Assembly: GCA_900553755.1 (NCBI GenBank)
Contig: USEX01000006.1
Span: 1-52,872 of the forward strand
Direction: 5' to 3'
Source: an uncultured Clostridium sp.
Lineage (GTDB): Bacteria > Bacillota > Clostridia > TANB77 > CAG-508
DNA: 52,872 nucleotides
A program made the translations under genes and the position numbers. Below the pieces are notes generated by a model. The model was given only the letters and a program-made list of their open reading frames with translations. It ran no database searches and had not been told where the DNA came from. Shown in pieces: positions 42,236-50,655 of this stretch; position 1 is the first letter of the stretch, and each line of letters starts with the position of its first letter.

Positions 42236-42262
42236 ATACTAAGTAAAAATAGGAGATATATT

Positions 42263-43021
42263 ATGCCAAAATTTTTTGTGGAAAAAAATCAGATAAATAA
42301 TGGAATAGTGAATATAAAAGGGGAAGATGTAAATCATATTATTAATGTGCTAAGAAATGGCAAAGGTGATGAACTGCGAGTTTGCGATTTTGAGGACGGG
42401 ATTAATTATAGAGTGGAAATAACAGATTACAAGAAAGATAATGTGGAGTGCAAGATTCTAGAACAAATGGAAAGCAATACTGAATCAAATGTACATATAA
42501 CTATATTTCAAGGGTTACCTAAATTTGATAAAATGGAACTGATAATACAAAAGGCTACTGAAATTGGAGTGTGCAATATAGTTCCACTAAAAATGAAAAG
42601 ATGTGTAGTAAAATTTGATGGCAAAGATTTATTTAAGAAGATAGAAAGATGGAATAAAATTGCTCAAATAGCAGCAAAGCAATCGATGAGAGATACTATA
42701 ACGAAGGTGGAAAATATTCAAATTATAAGCGATTTATTAGAAGGATTAGAAGAGCTTGATGAAGTGATAGTAGCATATGAAAAAGAGAAAAGTAATACAT
42801 TAAAAAAGGAATTAAAACAAATACCTAAAAATAAAGAATATAAAATAGGGATTGTAATAGGACCCGAGGGCGGAATAGATGAAAAGGAAATAGAAGAACT
42901 AAGTAAAAGCAGCAAAGTAAAATTTGTAAGCTTAGGAAATAGAATATTGCGAACTGAAACTGCAGGGCTAGTGATGGCAAGCAATATAATTTATGAACTA
43001 GAAGATAGTGAGCAAGAATAA
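42263..43021 (+). CDS. rsmE: 16S rRNA (uracil(1498)-N(3))-methyltransferase RsmE
   Basis: SPOUT-fold methyltransferase, 252 aa. The N-terminal PUA-like region contains EDVNHIINVLRNGKGDELRV. The SAM knot is KIGIVIGPEGGIDEKEIEEL and FVSLGNRILRTETAGLVMAS. QGLPKFDKMELIIQKATEIG is also typical. ATG at 42263, 8 bases after TAGGAG, fits the family start PKFFVE; the longer frame from 42206 begins inside the promoter. Confidence 0.95.
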   Translation: MPKFFVEKNQINNGIVNIKGEDVNHIINVLRNGKGDELRVCDFEDGINYRVEITDYKKDNVECKILEQMESNTESNVHITIFQGLPKFDKMELIIQKATEIGVCNIVPLKMKRCVVKFDGKDLFKKIERWNKIAQIAAKQSMRDTITKVENIQIISDLLEGLEELDEVIVAYEKEKSNTLKKELKQIPKNKEYKIGIVIGPEGGIDEKEIEELSKSSKVKFVSLGNRILRTETAGLVMASNIIYELEDSEQE

Positions 43022-43037
43022 GAAAGGAATGTGAAAA

Positions 43038-43940
43038 ATGGCAGAGGAAGAAAAGAAAGTAACTAGTACTAGAACACGAAAAAAAACAGTGAAGCCACAA
43101 GAGAAAAATGTAGAAAACAAGAAACAAACTACAAAGAAAAGCACTACAAAAAAAGCAACTACAACTAAAAAAGAAGGTGAAACAACTAAAAAAACGGCAG
43201 GTAAAACTGCTACTGATACAAAAACAACAAGCAGAACTAGAAAAACTACTACTAGAACAAAGAAAACTACTACAACAAAAGCACCTAGTAGTGCAAAGAA
43301 AGCTACTAAGCAGGCAAAAAAAGAAGATAAAAGAATAGATAAAATACTTGCAGAGCAATTGGCAAAGGTAGAACTAGTAGAAGAGAAGCAAAAAGAAATA
43401 AGTAAAAAAGAAAGCGAAGATAAAAAAGAAGAAGTAGTTAAAAACAAAAAGAAAAAAACATATAATCCTGAGGAAATAGCGAAGAAAATAGAAGCAAAAA
43501 AGAAAATGCCTAAAGAGCAAAAAAGAAAGCTATATAGTAAAATAGGATTAAATATTTTAGTGGCGTGTGCAATAACATTATATTTTATATTTGTAAACTT
43601 AGGCTTTTTACATATAGAAGGTGAAGTACTTATAACAGATTTAAAAGTATTTAGCTTAACACTAATAGCGGTATCAATAATAATATTTGAAAACGCATAT
43701 AGTAAAGATAGTGGTACACTTACTTTATATGGAATTGAAATCTTAATAACGGCAATTATAAGTTTGATATCAATTTATGTGTATATAATAAACAAAGATA
43801 TATTTATGAGCTATATAATAATAGCCTCTGCAGTAATAATTGCTTACTACATTATAAAAGCAATTTTTATGACAATTTATGCAAAAAAAGAATATAAAAA
43901 GACTATTAGTGATGTAAAAGAAATAATTGATGAGGATTAA
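43038..43940 (+). CDS. Lys/Thr-rich-tailed four-helix membrane protein, unknown
   Basis: 300 aa. Residues about 1-100 are almost wholly Lys, Thr, Glu and Ser with repeated TTKK and KTTT units. A charged helical stretch (about 95-165, Lys/Glu-rich) follows, then four membrane helices (about 173-192, 200-220, 232-252, 258-278) and a short charged end. The basic tail would face the cytoplasm and could contact nucleic acid or the membrane; this is inference from composition. No family is recognised. AAAGGAATG precedes the ATG, 16 bases after rsmE. Confidence 0.7.
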   Translation: MAEEEKKVTSTRTRKKTVKPQEKNVENKKQTTKKSTTKKATTTKKEGETTKKTAGKTATDTKTTSRTRKTTTRTKKTTTTKAPSSAKKATKQAKKEDKRIDKILAEQLAKVELVEEKQKEISKKESEDKKEEVVKNKKKKTYNPEEIAKKIEAKKKMPKEQKRKLYSKIGLNILVACAITLYFIFVNLGFLHIEGEVLITDLKVFSLTLIAVSIIIFENAYSKDSGTLTLYGIEILITAIISLISIYVYIINKDIFMSYIIIASAVIIAYYIIKAIFMTIYAKKEYKKTISDVKEIIDED

Positions 43941-43954
43941 ATATCTAAAAACAC

Positions 43955-43983
43955 TGGACTTATCGGCTAATGTGTAGTAAAAT
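43955..43983 (+). promoter_or_regulatory. Possible remA promoter
   Basis: TGGACT (43955-43960), 17-base spacer, TAAAAT (43978-43983). The -35 is weak. Confidence 0.35.
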
Positions 43984-44020
43984 TAAAGAATAGATATGAA
44001 AATAAAAGGAAGGAAAAACC

Positions 44021-44275
44021 ATGCAATTTATCAATATAGGTTTTGGAAATATTGTTTCGTCGAGTAGGGTAATAGCAATAGTTAGCCCAGACGCGGCACC
44101 AATAAAAAGAATAGTACAAGATGCTAAGGATAAAGGCACTGCAATAGATGCAACGTGCGGAAGAAAAACTAGAGCAGTGTTGATAATGGATTCTGGAAAC
44201 ATTATTTTATCGGCAATACAGCCAGAAACAATTGCTAGTAGATTGGATAATAGTTCGGTAGAGGACGAGAAATAG
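44021..44275 (+). CDS. remA: RemA (DUF370) family regulator
   Basis: 84 aa DNA-binding protein. INIGFGNIVSSSRVIAIVSP, DAAPIKRIVQDAKDKGTAID and ATCGRKTRAVLIMDSGNIIL are near-invariant in RemA. In Bacillus subtilis RemA activates matrix and osmoprotection genes. In Clostridia its gene is commonly followed by gmk and rpoZ, near priA-def-fmt. Here rpoZ follows after 18 bases and gmk is absent. AAAGGAAGG precedes the ATG. Confidence 0.93.
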   Translation: MQFINIGFGNIVSSSRVIAIVSPDAAPIKRIVQDAKDKGTAIDATCGRKTRAVLIMDSGNIILSAIQPETIASRLDNSSVEDEK

Positions 44276-44293
44276 AAAAGGGGGAATTTTATT

Positions 44294-44494
44294 ATGATGA
44301 CAAAACCAACAGTTGCACAATTATTAGAAAAAGTAGATAATAGATATACTTTAGTAATTGCTACAGCAAAAAGAGCAAGACAAATTTCAACAGGAAGTGA
44401 CGTATTATCAGAAACTGATGATGTAGCACCAGTTTCAATAGCTGCAGATGAAATAGAAGATGGAAAAGTTACTGTATGCGAGGAAGAAGAATAA
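44294..44494 (+). CDS. rpoZ: DNA-directed RNA polymerase omega subunit
   Basis: 66 aa. KPTVAQLLEKVDNRYTLVIA and TAKRARQI are the conserved omega core, followed by a short acidic tail. AGGGGGA lies upstream of two consecutive ATG codons, either of which may be used. Its stop overlaps the next start (TAATG), so the kinase gene is translationally coupled. Confidence 0.92.
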   Translation: MMTKPTVAQLLEKVDNRYTLVIATAKRARQISTGSDVLSETDDVAPVSIAADEIEDGKVTVCEEEE

Positions 44495-45057
44495 TGCAAA
44501 AAAAAGAAATAATTTCATTAAGTGGCGAATTGGCTAGTGGAAAAGGAACTGTTTCTAATATATTAAAGCAGAAATTAGGATATACAATATATAAAAATGG
44601 TGACTATTTCAGAAAGCTAGCTAAAGAAAGTGGTATGGATGTTACCACTTTTAATAAATATGTTGAAGACCATCCGGAAATAGATAGGCAGATAGAAAAC
44701 AGTGCTGCCGAATATGCTAAAGAGCATGATAAATTTGTGATAGATGCAAGGCTTGGCTGGTATGCTGTGCCTGAATCTTTTAAGGTGTATTTAACAGTAG
44801 ATTTAGATGTGGCAGCAAGGAGAGCTTTTGAAGATGCAGAACGAAAAGATACAGAGAAATTTAATTCTGTAGAAGAGCAAAAAGCAGACATGAAGAAAAG
44901 ATATGAGTTGGAAAACGCAAGATATTACAACCTATACAATGTTAGAAAAGAAGATTTATCAAATTACGATTTAATAATAGATACAACAAATGAAAGCCCA
45001 GAAACAGTGGCTGAAAAGATTATAGAAGAATACAAAGAATGGCTAAAAACTAAATAA
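44494..45057 (+). CDS. Cytidylate-kinase-like P-loop NMP kinase
   Basis: 187 aa. The P-loop is SGELASGKGTV (10-20). FVIDARLGWYAVPESFKVYL marks the nucleotide-binding core. The lid-like region has RKDTEKFNSVEEQKADMKKR. This pattern is that of the short (archaeal-type, Cytidylate_kin2) CMP kinases rather than guanylate kinase, which usually stands at this place. Substrate is uncertain. The ATG at 44494 overlaps the rpoZ stop. A hairpin terminator follows. Confidence 0.75.
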   Translation: MQKKEIISLSGELASGKGTVSNILKQKLGYTIYKNGDYFRKLAKESGMDVTTFNKYVEDHPEIDRQIENSAAEYAKEHDKFVIDARLGWYAVPESFKVYLTVDLDVAARRAFEDAERKDTEKFNSVEEQKADMKKRYELENARYYNLYNVRKEDLSNYDLIIDTTNESPETVAEKIIEEYKEWLKTK

Positions 45058-45068
45058 AATAAAATTAA

Positions 45069-45096
45069 AAGAACAAATTCAAAGCAATTTGTTCTT
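45069..45096 (+). terminator. Hairpin terminator before priA
   Basis: AAGAACAAATT (45069-45079) and AATTTGTTCTT (45086-45096) form a perfect 11-bp stem, loop CAAAGC, with a short CTTT tail. It lies between the kinase gene and priA. Confidence 0.6.
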
Positions 45097-45145
45097 CTTT
45101 ACTTCAAAAAAGATGTATGATAAAATACAGCCAAAGGAAAGAAAA

Positions 45146-47404
45146 ATGATAGCAGAAGTAATAATAAATAGTAATGTAAAAAACTTAAATAGAATATTTG
45201 ATTATACAATTCCAGTTGAGCTAGAAAGTAGAGTAAATATTGGAACTAGAGTTTTTGTGCCATTTGGCAATATGAAAAAATTAGAAGAAGGATTTGTAAT
45301 AGGAATAAAGGAAAAATCGGAATACAAACTCAAATCAATAGATAGTGTGGAAGAAAAAGGCTGCTTATCAGAAGAAAAGATGGAGCTAGCAAAAATAATG
45401 GCACACAGATATTTCTGCAATGTATCAGATTGTGTAAAATTAATGCTTCCTCCAGGAACAACTACTAAAAATTTTGAAAATAGAATATCAGATAAACTTC
45501 AAAATTTTGTATATTTAAAAAAAGATGAAGATGAAATAGAAAAGGATATAGAAAACAAGAAAATAAAGTCTGATAAGCAAATAAGAGCTTTACGATTTTT
45601 AAAAGAAAATGATGGAACGATTACTACAGATTTACAGGCTTTTGCAGATGTTTCAAATGCAGTAATAAAAACATTAGAAAAAAATGGTTATATAGAAATA
45701 ATTAGTAAAGAAGTAGAAAGAAATCCATTTATTCATAAAATTGTGGAAAAAAGCACAGATTTAAAATTAACACAAGAGCAACAGGAGGCATATGAAAAAG
45801 TAGCTGCTTGCATGGATTTTGATGAGTATGACGAATTTCTATTATTTGGTGTTACTGGTTCGGGAAAAACAGAAGTGTATATTCAATTAATAGAAAAAGC
45901 TTTGCTAAATGGCAAAACGAGCATAATGTTAGTGCCTGAGATATCTTTAACACCACAAACAGTTGATAGGTTTATAAGTAGATTTGGTGAAGATAAAATA
46001 GCAGTTCTACATAGCAAATTATCTGTGGGAGAAAGATATGACCAGTGGAAAAAGATAGAAAGAGGAGAAGCAAGAATCGTAATTGGGGCTAGGTCTGCAA
46101 TTTTTGCACCAGTAAAGGATTTAGGAATAATAATAATAGATGAAGAACATGATGAATCTTATAAATCTGAAACAAACCCACGATATAATGCAAAAGATAT
46201 TGCAAGCTATATAGCCAAAAAAAGCAACATACCTTTTGTTTTAGGAAGTGCTACACCGGATTTGAAAACATACTATAAAGCACTAAATGGAAAAATAGAG
46301 CTATTGGAGCTTACCAAAAGAGCAAATAATTCAAGCTTGCCAGATGTAGAAATAGTAGATCTTAGGCAGGAACTTGCTAATGGAAATAAATCAATGATTA
46401 GTACAAGTTTACATGAAAAAATCGAGGAAAATCTTAAGAATAAGAGACAAACAATATTATTCTTAAACCGAAGAGGCTTTTCTACATTTATAATGTGCAG
46501 AGATTGTGGATATACTGCTAAATGTAAAAACTGTAATATAACACTTACATATCATCTAAATGAAAACAAATTAAAATGCCATTATTGTGGTTATGAAACT
46601 AAAGCAATAACGGTTTGCCCTGATTGTGGTAGCAAAAATATTAGATATTTTGGAACTGGAACTCAAAAGCTGGAAGCTGAAATAAATAAATTGTTTCCAC
46701 AAGCGTCTACTATAAGAATGGATGTTGATACAGTAAGCAAAAAAAATTCGCATGAAGAAATACTTGGAAAGTTTAGAAACGAAGGAATAGACATATTAAT
46801 AGGAACACAAATGGTAGTAAAAGGTCACCATTTTCCAAAGGTTACTCTAGTGGGAGTTATTGCTGCAGATAGCAGTTTAAATATAGACGATTATAGGGCA
46901 AGTGAGAAAACATTCCAAATATTAACCCAGGTAGCGGGAAGAGCCGGAAGAGAAAAAGAAAAAGGAAATGTAATAGTACAAACTTATAACCCAGATAATT
47001 TTAGTATTCAATATGCAAAAAGCCAAGATTATAAAAAGTTCTATAATACAGAAATACAAATAAGAAAACAATTGAGATATCCGCCATTTTGTGATATAAT
47101 ATTAATTGGTATTAGCGGAAAAAATGTTAGTGAAGTAGAAAAAATATCCAATAAAATTTACAAATACATAGATATGCAAAAAGCAAAACAAAACTTAGAT
47201 ATTCACATATTTAAGCCGGTTCCATCGCCAATAGATAAAATAAAAAATAAAATAAGATGGAGAATAATAATAAAATGCAAGCTTAATGAAAAGATAGTGA
47301 GTATGCTGAATGAAACCTTTGAAAAAGCTAATAAGGAAATAGCAAAAAATGATAAAAGCAAGTTAAGAATCATATGTGATATAAATCCAACAAATATGCT
47401 ATAA
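45146..47404 (+). CDS. priA: Primosomal helicase PriA
   Basis: 3'-5' helicase that restarts stalled forks, 752 aa. The N-terminal DNA-binding domain starts IAEVIINSNVKNLNRIFDYT. Helicase Walker A is FGVTGSGKTEVY and motif II is DEEHD. The zinc-binding insertion has paired cysteines in CRDCGYTAKCKNC, CHYCGYETKAITVCPDCG. QVAGRAGR marks motif VI. ATG at 45146 is chosen because AAAGGAAAG precedes it and the family begins here; the longer frame from 45089 runs across the terminator hairpin. Confidence 0.97.
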   Translation: MIAEVIINSNVKNLNRIFDYTIPVELESRVNIGTRVFVPFGNMKKLEEGFVIGIKEKSEYKLKSIDSVEEKGCLSEEKMELAKIMAHRYFCNVSDCVKLMLPPGTTTKNFENRISDKLQNFVYLKKDEDEIEKDIENKKIKSDKQIRALRFLKENDGTITTDLQAFADVSNAVIKTLEKNGYIEIISKEVERNPFIHKIVEKSTDLKLTQEQQEAYEKVAACMDFDEYDEFLLFGVTGSGKTEVYIQLIEKALLNGKTSIMLVPEISLTPQTVDRFISRFGEDKIAVLHSKLSVGERYDQWKKIERGEARIVIGARSAIFAPVKDLGIIIIDEEHDESYKSETNPRYNAKDIASYIAKKSNIPFVLGSATPDLKTYYKALNGKIELLELTKRANNSSLPDVEIVDLRQELANGNKSMISTSLHEKIEENLKNKRQTILFLNRRGFSTFIMCRDCGYTAKCKNCNITLTYHLNENKLKCHYCGYETKAITVCPDCGSKNIRYFGTGTQKLEAEINKLFPQASTIRMDVDTVSKKNSHEEILGKFRNEGIDILIGTQMVVKGHHFPKVTLVGVIAADSSLNIDDYRASEKTFQILTQVAGRAGREKEKGNVIVQTYNPDNFSIQYAKSQDYKKFYNTEIQIRKQLRYPPFCDIILIGISGKNVSEVEKISNKIYKYIDMQKAKQNLDIHIFKPVPSPIDKIKNKIRWRIIIKCKLNEKIVSMLNETFEKANKEIAKNDKSKLRIICDINPTNML

Positions 47405-47422
47405 ATGGAAGGAGAAAAAGCA

Positions 47423-47905
47423 ATGGCAATAAGGCAAATAAGAATGTCGGATGATGAGATATTAAGAAAACAATCTAGAGTAGTAGAAGTAGTTGATGAA
47501 AAAATAAAAGAGCTACTTGATGACATGGTGGAGACTATGCATAAATATAATGGAGTAGGGCTTGCTGGACCACAAGTAGGAATTTTAAAAAGAGTTATAG
47601 TAATAGATTTATATGATGGAAGCGAACCTCTAAAATTAGTGAATCCAGAAATTATAAAAGCAAAAGGAGAACAAGAAGTGGAAGAAGGCTGCTTAAGCTT
47701 TCCAAATGAATATGCAAAAATTATAAGACCTAAAGAAGTAACTGTTACAGCTTTAAATGAAGAGGGTAAAAAAGTAAAAATAGTGGGCAAAGATTTACTT
47801 GCACAAGCACTTGCTCATGAAATAGATCATTTAAATGGAATACTTTTTGTGGATAATATGATTCCAGGAACATTAGAATATATAAAGCCAGAAGAGAATG
47901 ATTAA
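47423..47905 (+). CDS. def: Peptide deformylase
   Basis: Metalloenzyme removing formyl from nascent peptides, 160 aa. The three motifs are present: GVGLAGPQVG, EEGCLSFP with the metal Cys, and ALAHEIDHLNGILF with the HExxH metal site. ATG at 47423 follows AAGGAGAAA by about 7 bases; the ATG at 47405 would overlap that site. It stands just after priA and before fmt, and the pair def-fmt acts on the same formyl group. Confidence 0.96.
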   Translation: MAIRQIRMSDDEILRKQSRVVEVVDEKIKELLDDMVETMHKYNGVGLAGPQVGILKRVIVIDLYDGSEPLKLVNPEIIKAKGEQEVEEGCLSFPNEYAKIIRPKEVTVTALNEEGKKVKIVGKDLLAQALAHEIDHLNGILFVDNMIPGTLEYIKPEEND

Positions 47906-47925
47906 AATAGGAGAATTGTTGATAG

Positions 47926-48924
47926 ATGTTGAAAATTTTATTTATGGGAACTCCAGATTTTGCGATGGAGTCATTAAAGGCACTATATGAAGCCAAGTAT
48001 AATATAGTTGGAGTAGTAACAAATCCAGATAAGCCAAAGGGAAGAGGCATGAAAATGATTGCCTCGCCAGTTAAGGAATATGCATTAGAAAAGCACCTTG
48101 AAGTGTATCAACCAGAAAAAGTTAGAAATAACGAAGAGTTTTTAAATACAGTGAAAAAAATAAATCCAGATTTGATATGCGTAGTTGCTTATGGAAAAAT
48201 TTTACCTAAAGAGCTGTTGGAAATTCCAAAGATGGGATGCATAAATGTTCATGGCTCGCTATTGCCACAATATAGAGGAGCTGCTCCAATACAGTGGGCA
48301 GTACTTAATGGTGATAAAAAAACAGGAATTACTACTATGTACATGAACGAAGGAATGGATACAGGAGATATGATTCTGAAAAAAGAAGTGCAAATAGGTG
48401 AAGACGAAACTACTGGAGAGCTTTGGGAGAGATTGAGCAAAATAGGAGCAAAATTGTTGGTGGAAACTGTTGAAAAAATTGAAGATGGAACAGCGCCAAG
48501 AGAAAAACAACCTGAAGATTTTACTATGGCTCCAATGCTACATAAGGAAATGGCAAACATAGATTGGGACAAAAAGGATGCAACACAAATAAAAAATTTA
48601 GTTAGAGGATTAAATCCAATTATGGGTGCATATACGTATTTAAACGGAAAGAAAATAAAATTCTGGAAAGTAGAAAAATTAACCACAGAAGAGCTTGCTC
48701 AAAAGTATAATGAAATGAATGAATACATGGATTATATAAAAAAAGTGCAACCAGGTACAGTTTTATTTTCAAATGCAAAACAAGGCTTGTATATAAAATG
48801 CAATAATGATATAATTTCGGTAATAGAAATACAAGGGGAAAACTCAAGAAAAATGAATATATTAGATTTTTTGAGAGGAAACTCAATCAATGCTGGAGAA
48901 ATATTTCAAAATTTAAAAAATTAA
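47926..48924 (+). CDS. fmt: Methionyl-tRNA formyltransferase
   Basis: Formylates initiator Met-tRNA using 10-formyl-tetrahydrofolate, 332 aa. The N-terminal Rossmann domain has ILFMGTPDFAMESLKALYEA and VTNPDKPKGRG. The catalytic region is CINVHGSLLPQYRGAAPIQW followed by GITTMYMNEGMDTGDMI. The C-terminal OB-like domain begins about residue 210. The N10-formyl-THF supply links it functionally to the thyA-folA pair elsewhere in the window. The ribosome binding site TAGGAG is 13 bases from the ATG, slightly long. Confidence 0.96.
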   Translation: MLKILFMGTPDFAMESLKALYEAKYNIVGVVTNPDKPKGRGMKMIASPVKEYALEKHLEVYQPEKVRNNEEFLNTVKKINPDLICVVAYGKILPKELLEIPKMGCINVHGSLLPQYRGAAPIQWAVLNGDKKTGITTMYMNEGMDTGDMILKKEVQIGEDETTGELWERLSKIGAKLLVETVEKIEDGTAPREKQPEDFTMAPMLHKEMANIDWDKKDATQIKNLVRGLNPIMGAYTYLNGKKIKFWKVEKLTTEELAQKYNEMNEYMDYIKKVQPGTVLFSNAKQGLYIKCNNDIISVIEIQGENSRKMNILDFLRGNSINAGEIFQNLKN

Positions 48925-48937
48925 TGGAGAAGAACTT

Positions 48938-49459
48938 ATGATTAAAAATGGTGATAAAGGAATAACCTTAGTTAGCTTAGTAATAACAATTGCTGTATTG
49001 ATGATTTTATCAGGAGTTGTGCTAACGGCTACTGTGGCCAATAATGCTTTTTTAGATAAAACCAAAGAGGCAAAACATAATGAAATAGATGCAGAAAATG
49101 AAATGCAAGGTAAAATTGATGAGATAAAATCAGATTCTACGGCAGGTAATGATGATGGAGTGATAGAAAAAACTGATACTGTTGCACCAGTAATAAATAA
49201 TGTAGTAATAATAAATTTAACATCTAGTAGTTTTGATGTTTGGACAGAAGTTACGGAAAAAGGCAGCGGAATAAGTAAAATAGAGTATACAATAGATGGA
49301 AAAACATGGTATCCAACAAATGCAGATTCTAATAACTCAGTAGAATACAAGCATTCTTTTAAAAACTTAAAAGCAAAAACAAAATATACTTTGATAGTAA
49401 AGGCAACAGATGTGGTTGGAAAATACTCAACTTATTCAATGACTGTAGAAACTAAATAA
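48938..49459 (+). CDS. Prepilin-like protein with an Ig/FN3-like domain
   Basis: 173 aa. The leader KNGDKGITLVSLVITIAVLM resembles that of the 17.5 kb protein: Gly before a hydrophobic helix, with Ser where Glu +5 is expected. After a helical charged segment (about residues 45-72), residues about 80-173 form a beta-sandwich-like domain. Features are VAPVINNVVI, GSGISKIEYTIDGKTWYPTN and a closing TKYTLIVKATDVVGKYS, as in Ig/FN3-like surface domains. It stands between fmt and asp23. Surface display or adhesion is inferred. ATGGAGAAG lies 7 bases before the ATG. Confidence 0.7.
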   Translation: MIKNGDKGITLVSLVITIAVLMILSGVVLTATVANNAFLDKTKEAKHNEIDAENEMQGKIDEIKSDSTAGNDDGVIEKTDTVAPVINNVVIINLTSSSFDVWTEVTEKGSGISKIEYTIDGKTWYPTNADSNNSVEYKHSFKNLKAKTKYTLIVKATDVVGKYSTYSMTVETK

Positions 49460-49485
49460 ATATTTACAAAACTTATTTTAAAATC

Positions 49486-49514
49486 TTGTAAAAAACTTTG
49501 GTTATTGATATACT
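49486..49514 (+). promoter_or_regulatory. Promoter of the asp23 block
   Basis: TTGTAA (49486-49491), 17-base spacer, TATACT (49509-49514). A second TATAAT at 49523-49528 is present without a matched -35. Confidence 0.5.
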
Positions 49515-49565
49515 ATATATGGTATAATATTTATTATAAATATAAATAATGGAGGTAATATTATT

Positions 49566-49991
49566 ATGGAAAATGAAGAAAATGTAAAAGAAAATGAAGT
49601 GGTTGTAGAAAACACTCAAGGGGAAACAAATACAATAAAAATATCAGATGATGTTGTTGCTGTTATAGCTGGAAAGGCTGTAGCTGATGCTCCAGGAGTA
49701 TTTGCAATGGCAGGCGGATTTGCAGGCGGAATTTCTGAAGTTTTAAGTGGTAAGAAAAACCTATCAAAGGGAATAAAAGTTGATGTTGGAGAGAAAGAAA
49801 CAAAGATAGATGTAAATATTATAGTTGATTATGGAGTAAGAATTCCAGATATAGCATTTGATATACAAAATAGAGTAAAGAGTGCTGTAGAAGGAATGAC
49901 AGGGTTAAAAGTAACAGCTGTTAATGTACATGTTCAAGGTGTTAATACAGAAGCAAATACAGAAGCAGATGACACAGATTCAGAAAACTAA
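49566..49991 (+). CDS. Asp23/Gls24 family envelope stress protein
   Basis: 141 aa. The Asp23 core reads ISDDVVAVIAGKAVADAPGV, KNLSKGIKVDVGEKETKIDV, NIIVDYGVRIPDIAFDIQNR and VTAVNVHVQGV. The N-terminus is Glu/Asn-rich, and a Glu/Thr/Asp tail follows. In Staphylococcus Asp23 is a membrane-tethered envelope stress protein anchored by AmaP. Its anchor protein gene is next but one stem-loop away. AATGGAGGT precedes the ATG. Confidence 0.9.
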   Translation: MENEENVKENEVVVENTQGETNTIKISDDVVAVIAGKAVADAPGVFAMAGGFAGGISEVLSGKKNLSKGIKVDVGEKETKIDVNIIVDYGVRIPDIAFDIQNRVKSAVEGMTGLKVTAVNVHVQGVNTEANTEADDTDSEN

Positions 49992-50006
49992 TTAAATTAA
50001 TTTAAT

Positions 50007-50033
50007 AGAAGTTGGATCTAACATCCAACTTCT
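50007..50033 (+). terminator. Hairpin between asp23 and amaP
   Basis: AGAAGTTGGAT (50007-50017) and ATCCAACTTCT (50023-50033) form a perfect 11-bp stem with loop CTAAC. No T-run follows, so it may be a processing or 3'-end stabilising stem that lets asp23 be expressed above the downstream genes. Confidence 0.55.
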
Positions 50034-50061
50034 AATATCTAATAAGAAAGGTAGAGTTTAA

Positions 50062-50622
50062 ATGAAATTTTTAGATAAATTAGCATTAGTATTATTTTCT
50101 ATGATTATATTAATAATATCAATAATTACATGTTTAACAATATTTGGCTGGGTTAATTTAGCAACAATAAATTTATTATTCACAGATGCCTTAGCAAACA
50201 AAGTTACATGTAATGTTTTACTAGGAGTAAATGTAATATTTATATTATTAGCATTGAAAGCATTGTTTTTTGGCTCTGTTTCAAAAGGCGAAGAAAGATA
50301 TAATGATGGCATATTGCTTGAAAATGACGATGGAAAATTGTTAATAACAAAAGAAACTTTGATAAGCATGATAAATGCAGTTGTTGCAGGATTTGAAGGT
50401 GCAAAAAACTGTCAAACAAGAGTTCATTTAGATAAAGAAAATAATTTATCAATAGTATTAACAATAGAAGCAACAAGCAACACAATAATAAAAGAGCTAA
50501 GCAATAACTTACAAATAAAAATAAAAGAAAAAATAAAAGAATCTATAGACTTAGATGTTACAAGCATAAATATAAGAATAAAAAATATAGTAGAATCAAA
50601 AGCAGAAAATATTAATATTTAA
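50062..50622 (+). CDS. amaP: Alkaline shock response membrane anchor AmaP
   Basis: 186 aa, two membrane helices (about residues 8-30 and 52-72) followed by a soluble Asp23-like domain. It includes LLITKETLISMINAVVAGFE and the closing DLDVTSINIRIKNIVE. AmaP anchors Asp23 at the membrane. AAGAAAGGT precedes the ATG at 50062. It follows asp23 and precedes DUF2273, the standard order. Confidence 0.85.
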   Translation: MKFLDKLALVLFSMIILIISIITCLTIFGWVNLATINLLFTDALANKVTCNVLLGVNVIFILLALKALFFGSVSKGEERYNDGILLENDDGKLLITKETLISMINAVVAGFEGAKNCQTRVHLDKENNLSIVLTIEATSNTIIKELSNNLQIKIKEKIKESIDLDVTSINIRIKNIVESKAENINI

Positions 50623-50655
50623 GAGAAGTTTTATATTGAAGGGAAAGAGTTTAAT

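Noticed and set aside
43120..43320. Thr/Lys-codon repeat tract as a repeat-based regulatory or CRISPR-like element
   Set aside because: The repetition follows the reading frame of the Lys/Thr-rich protein and has no fixed unit length.
43038..43447. Cys/Ser/Phe-rich open frames on the - strand opposite the Lys/Thr-rich tail
   Set aside because: They are the complement of Lys/Thr repeat codons; composition alone explains the long open frames.
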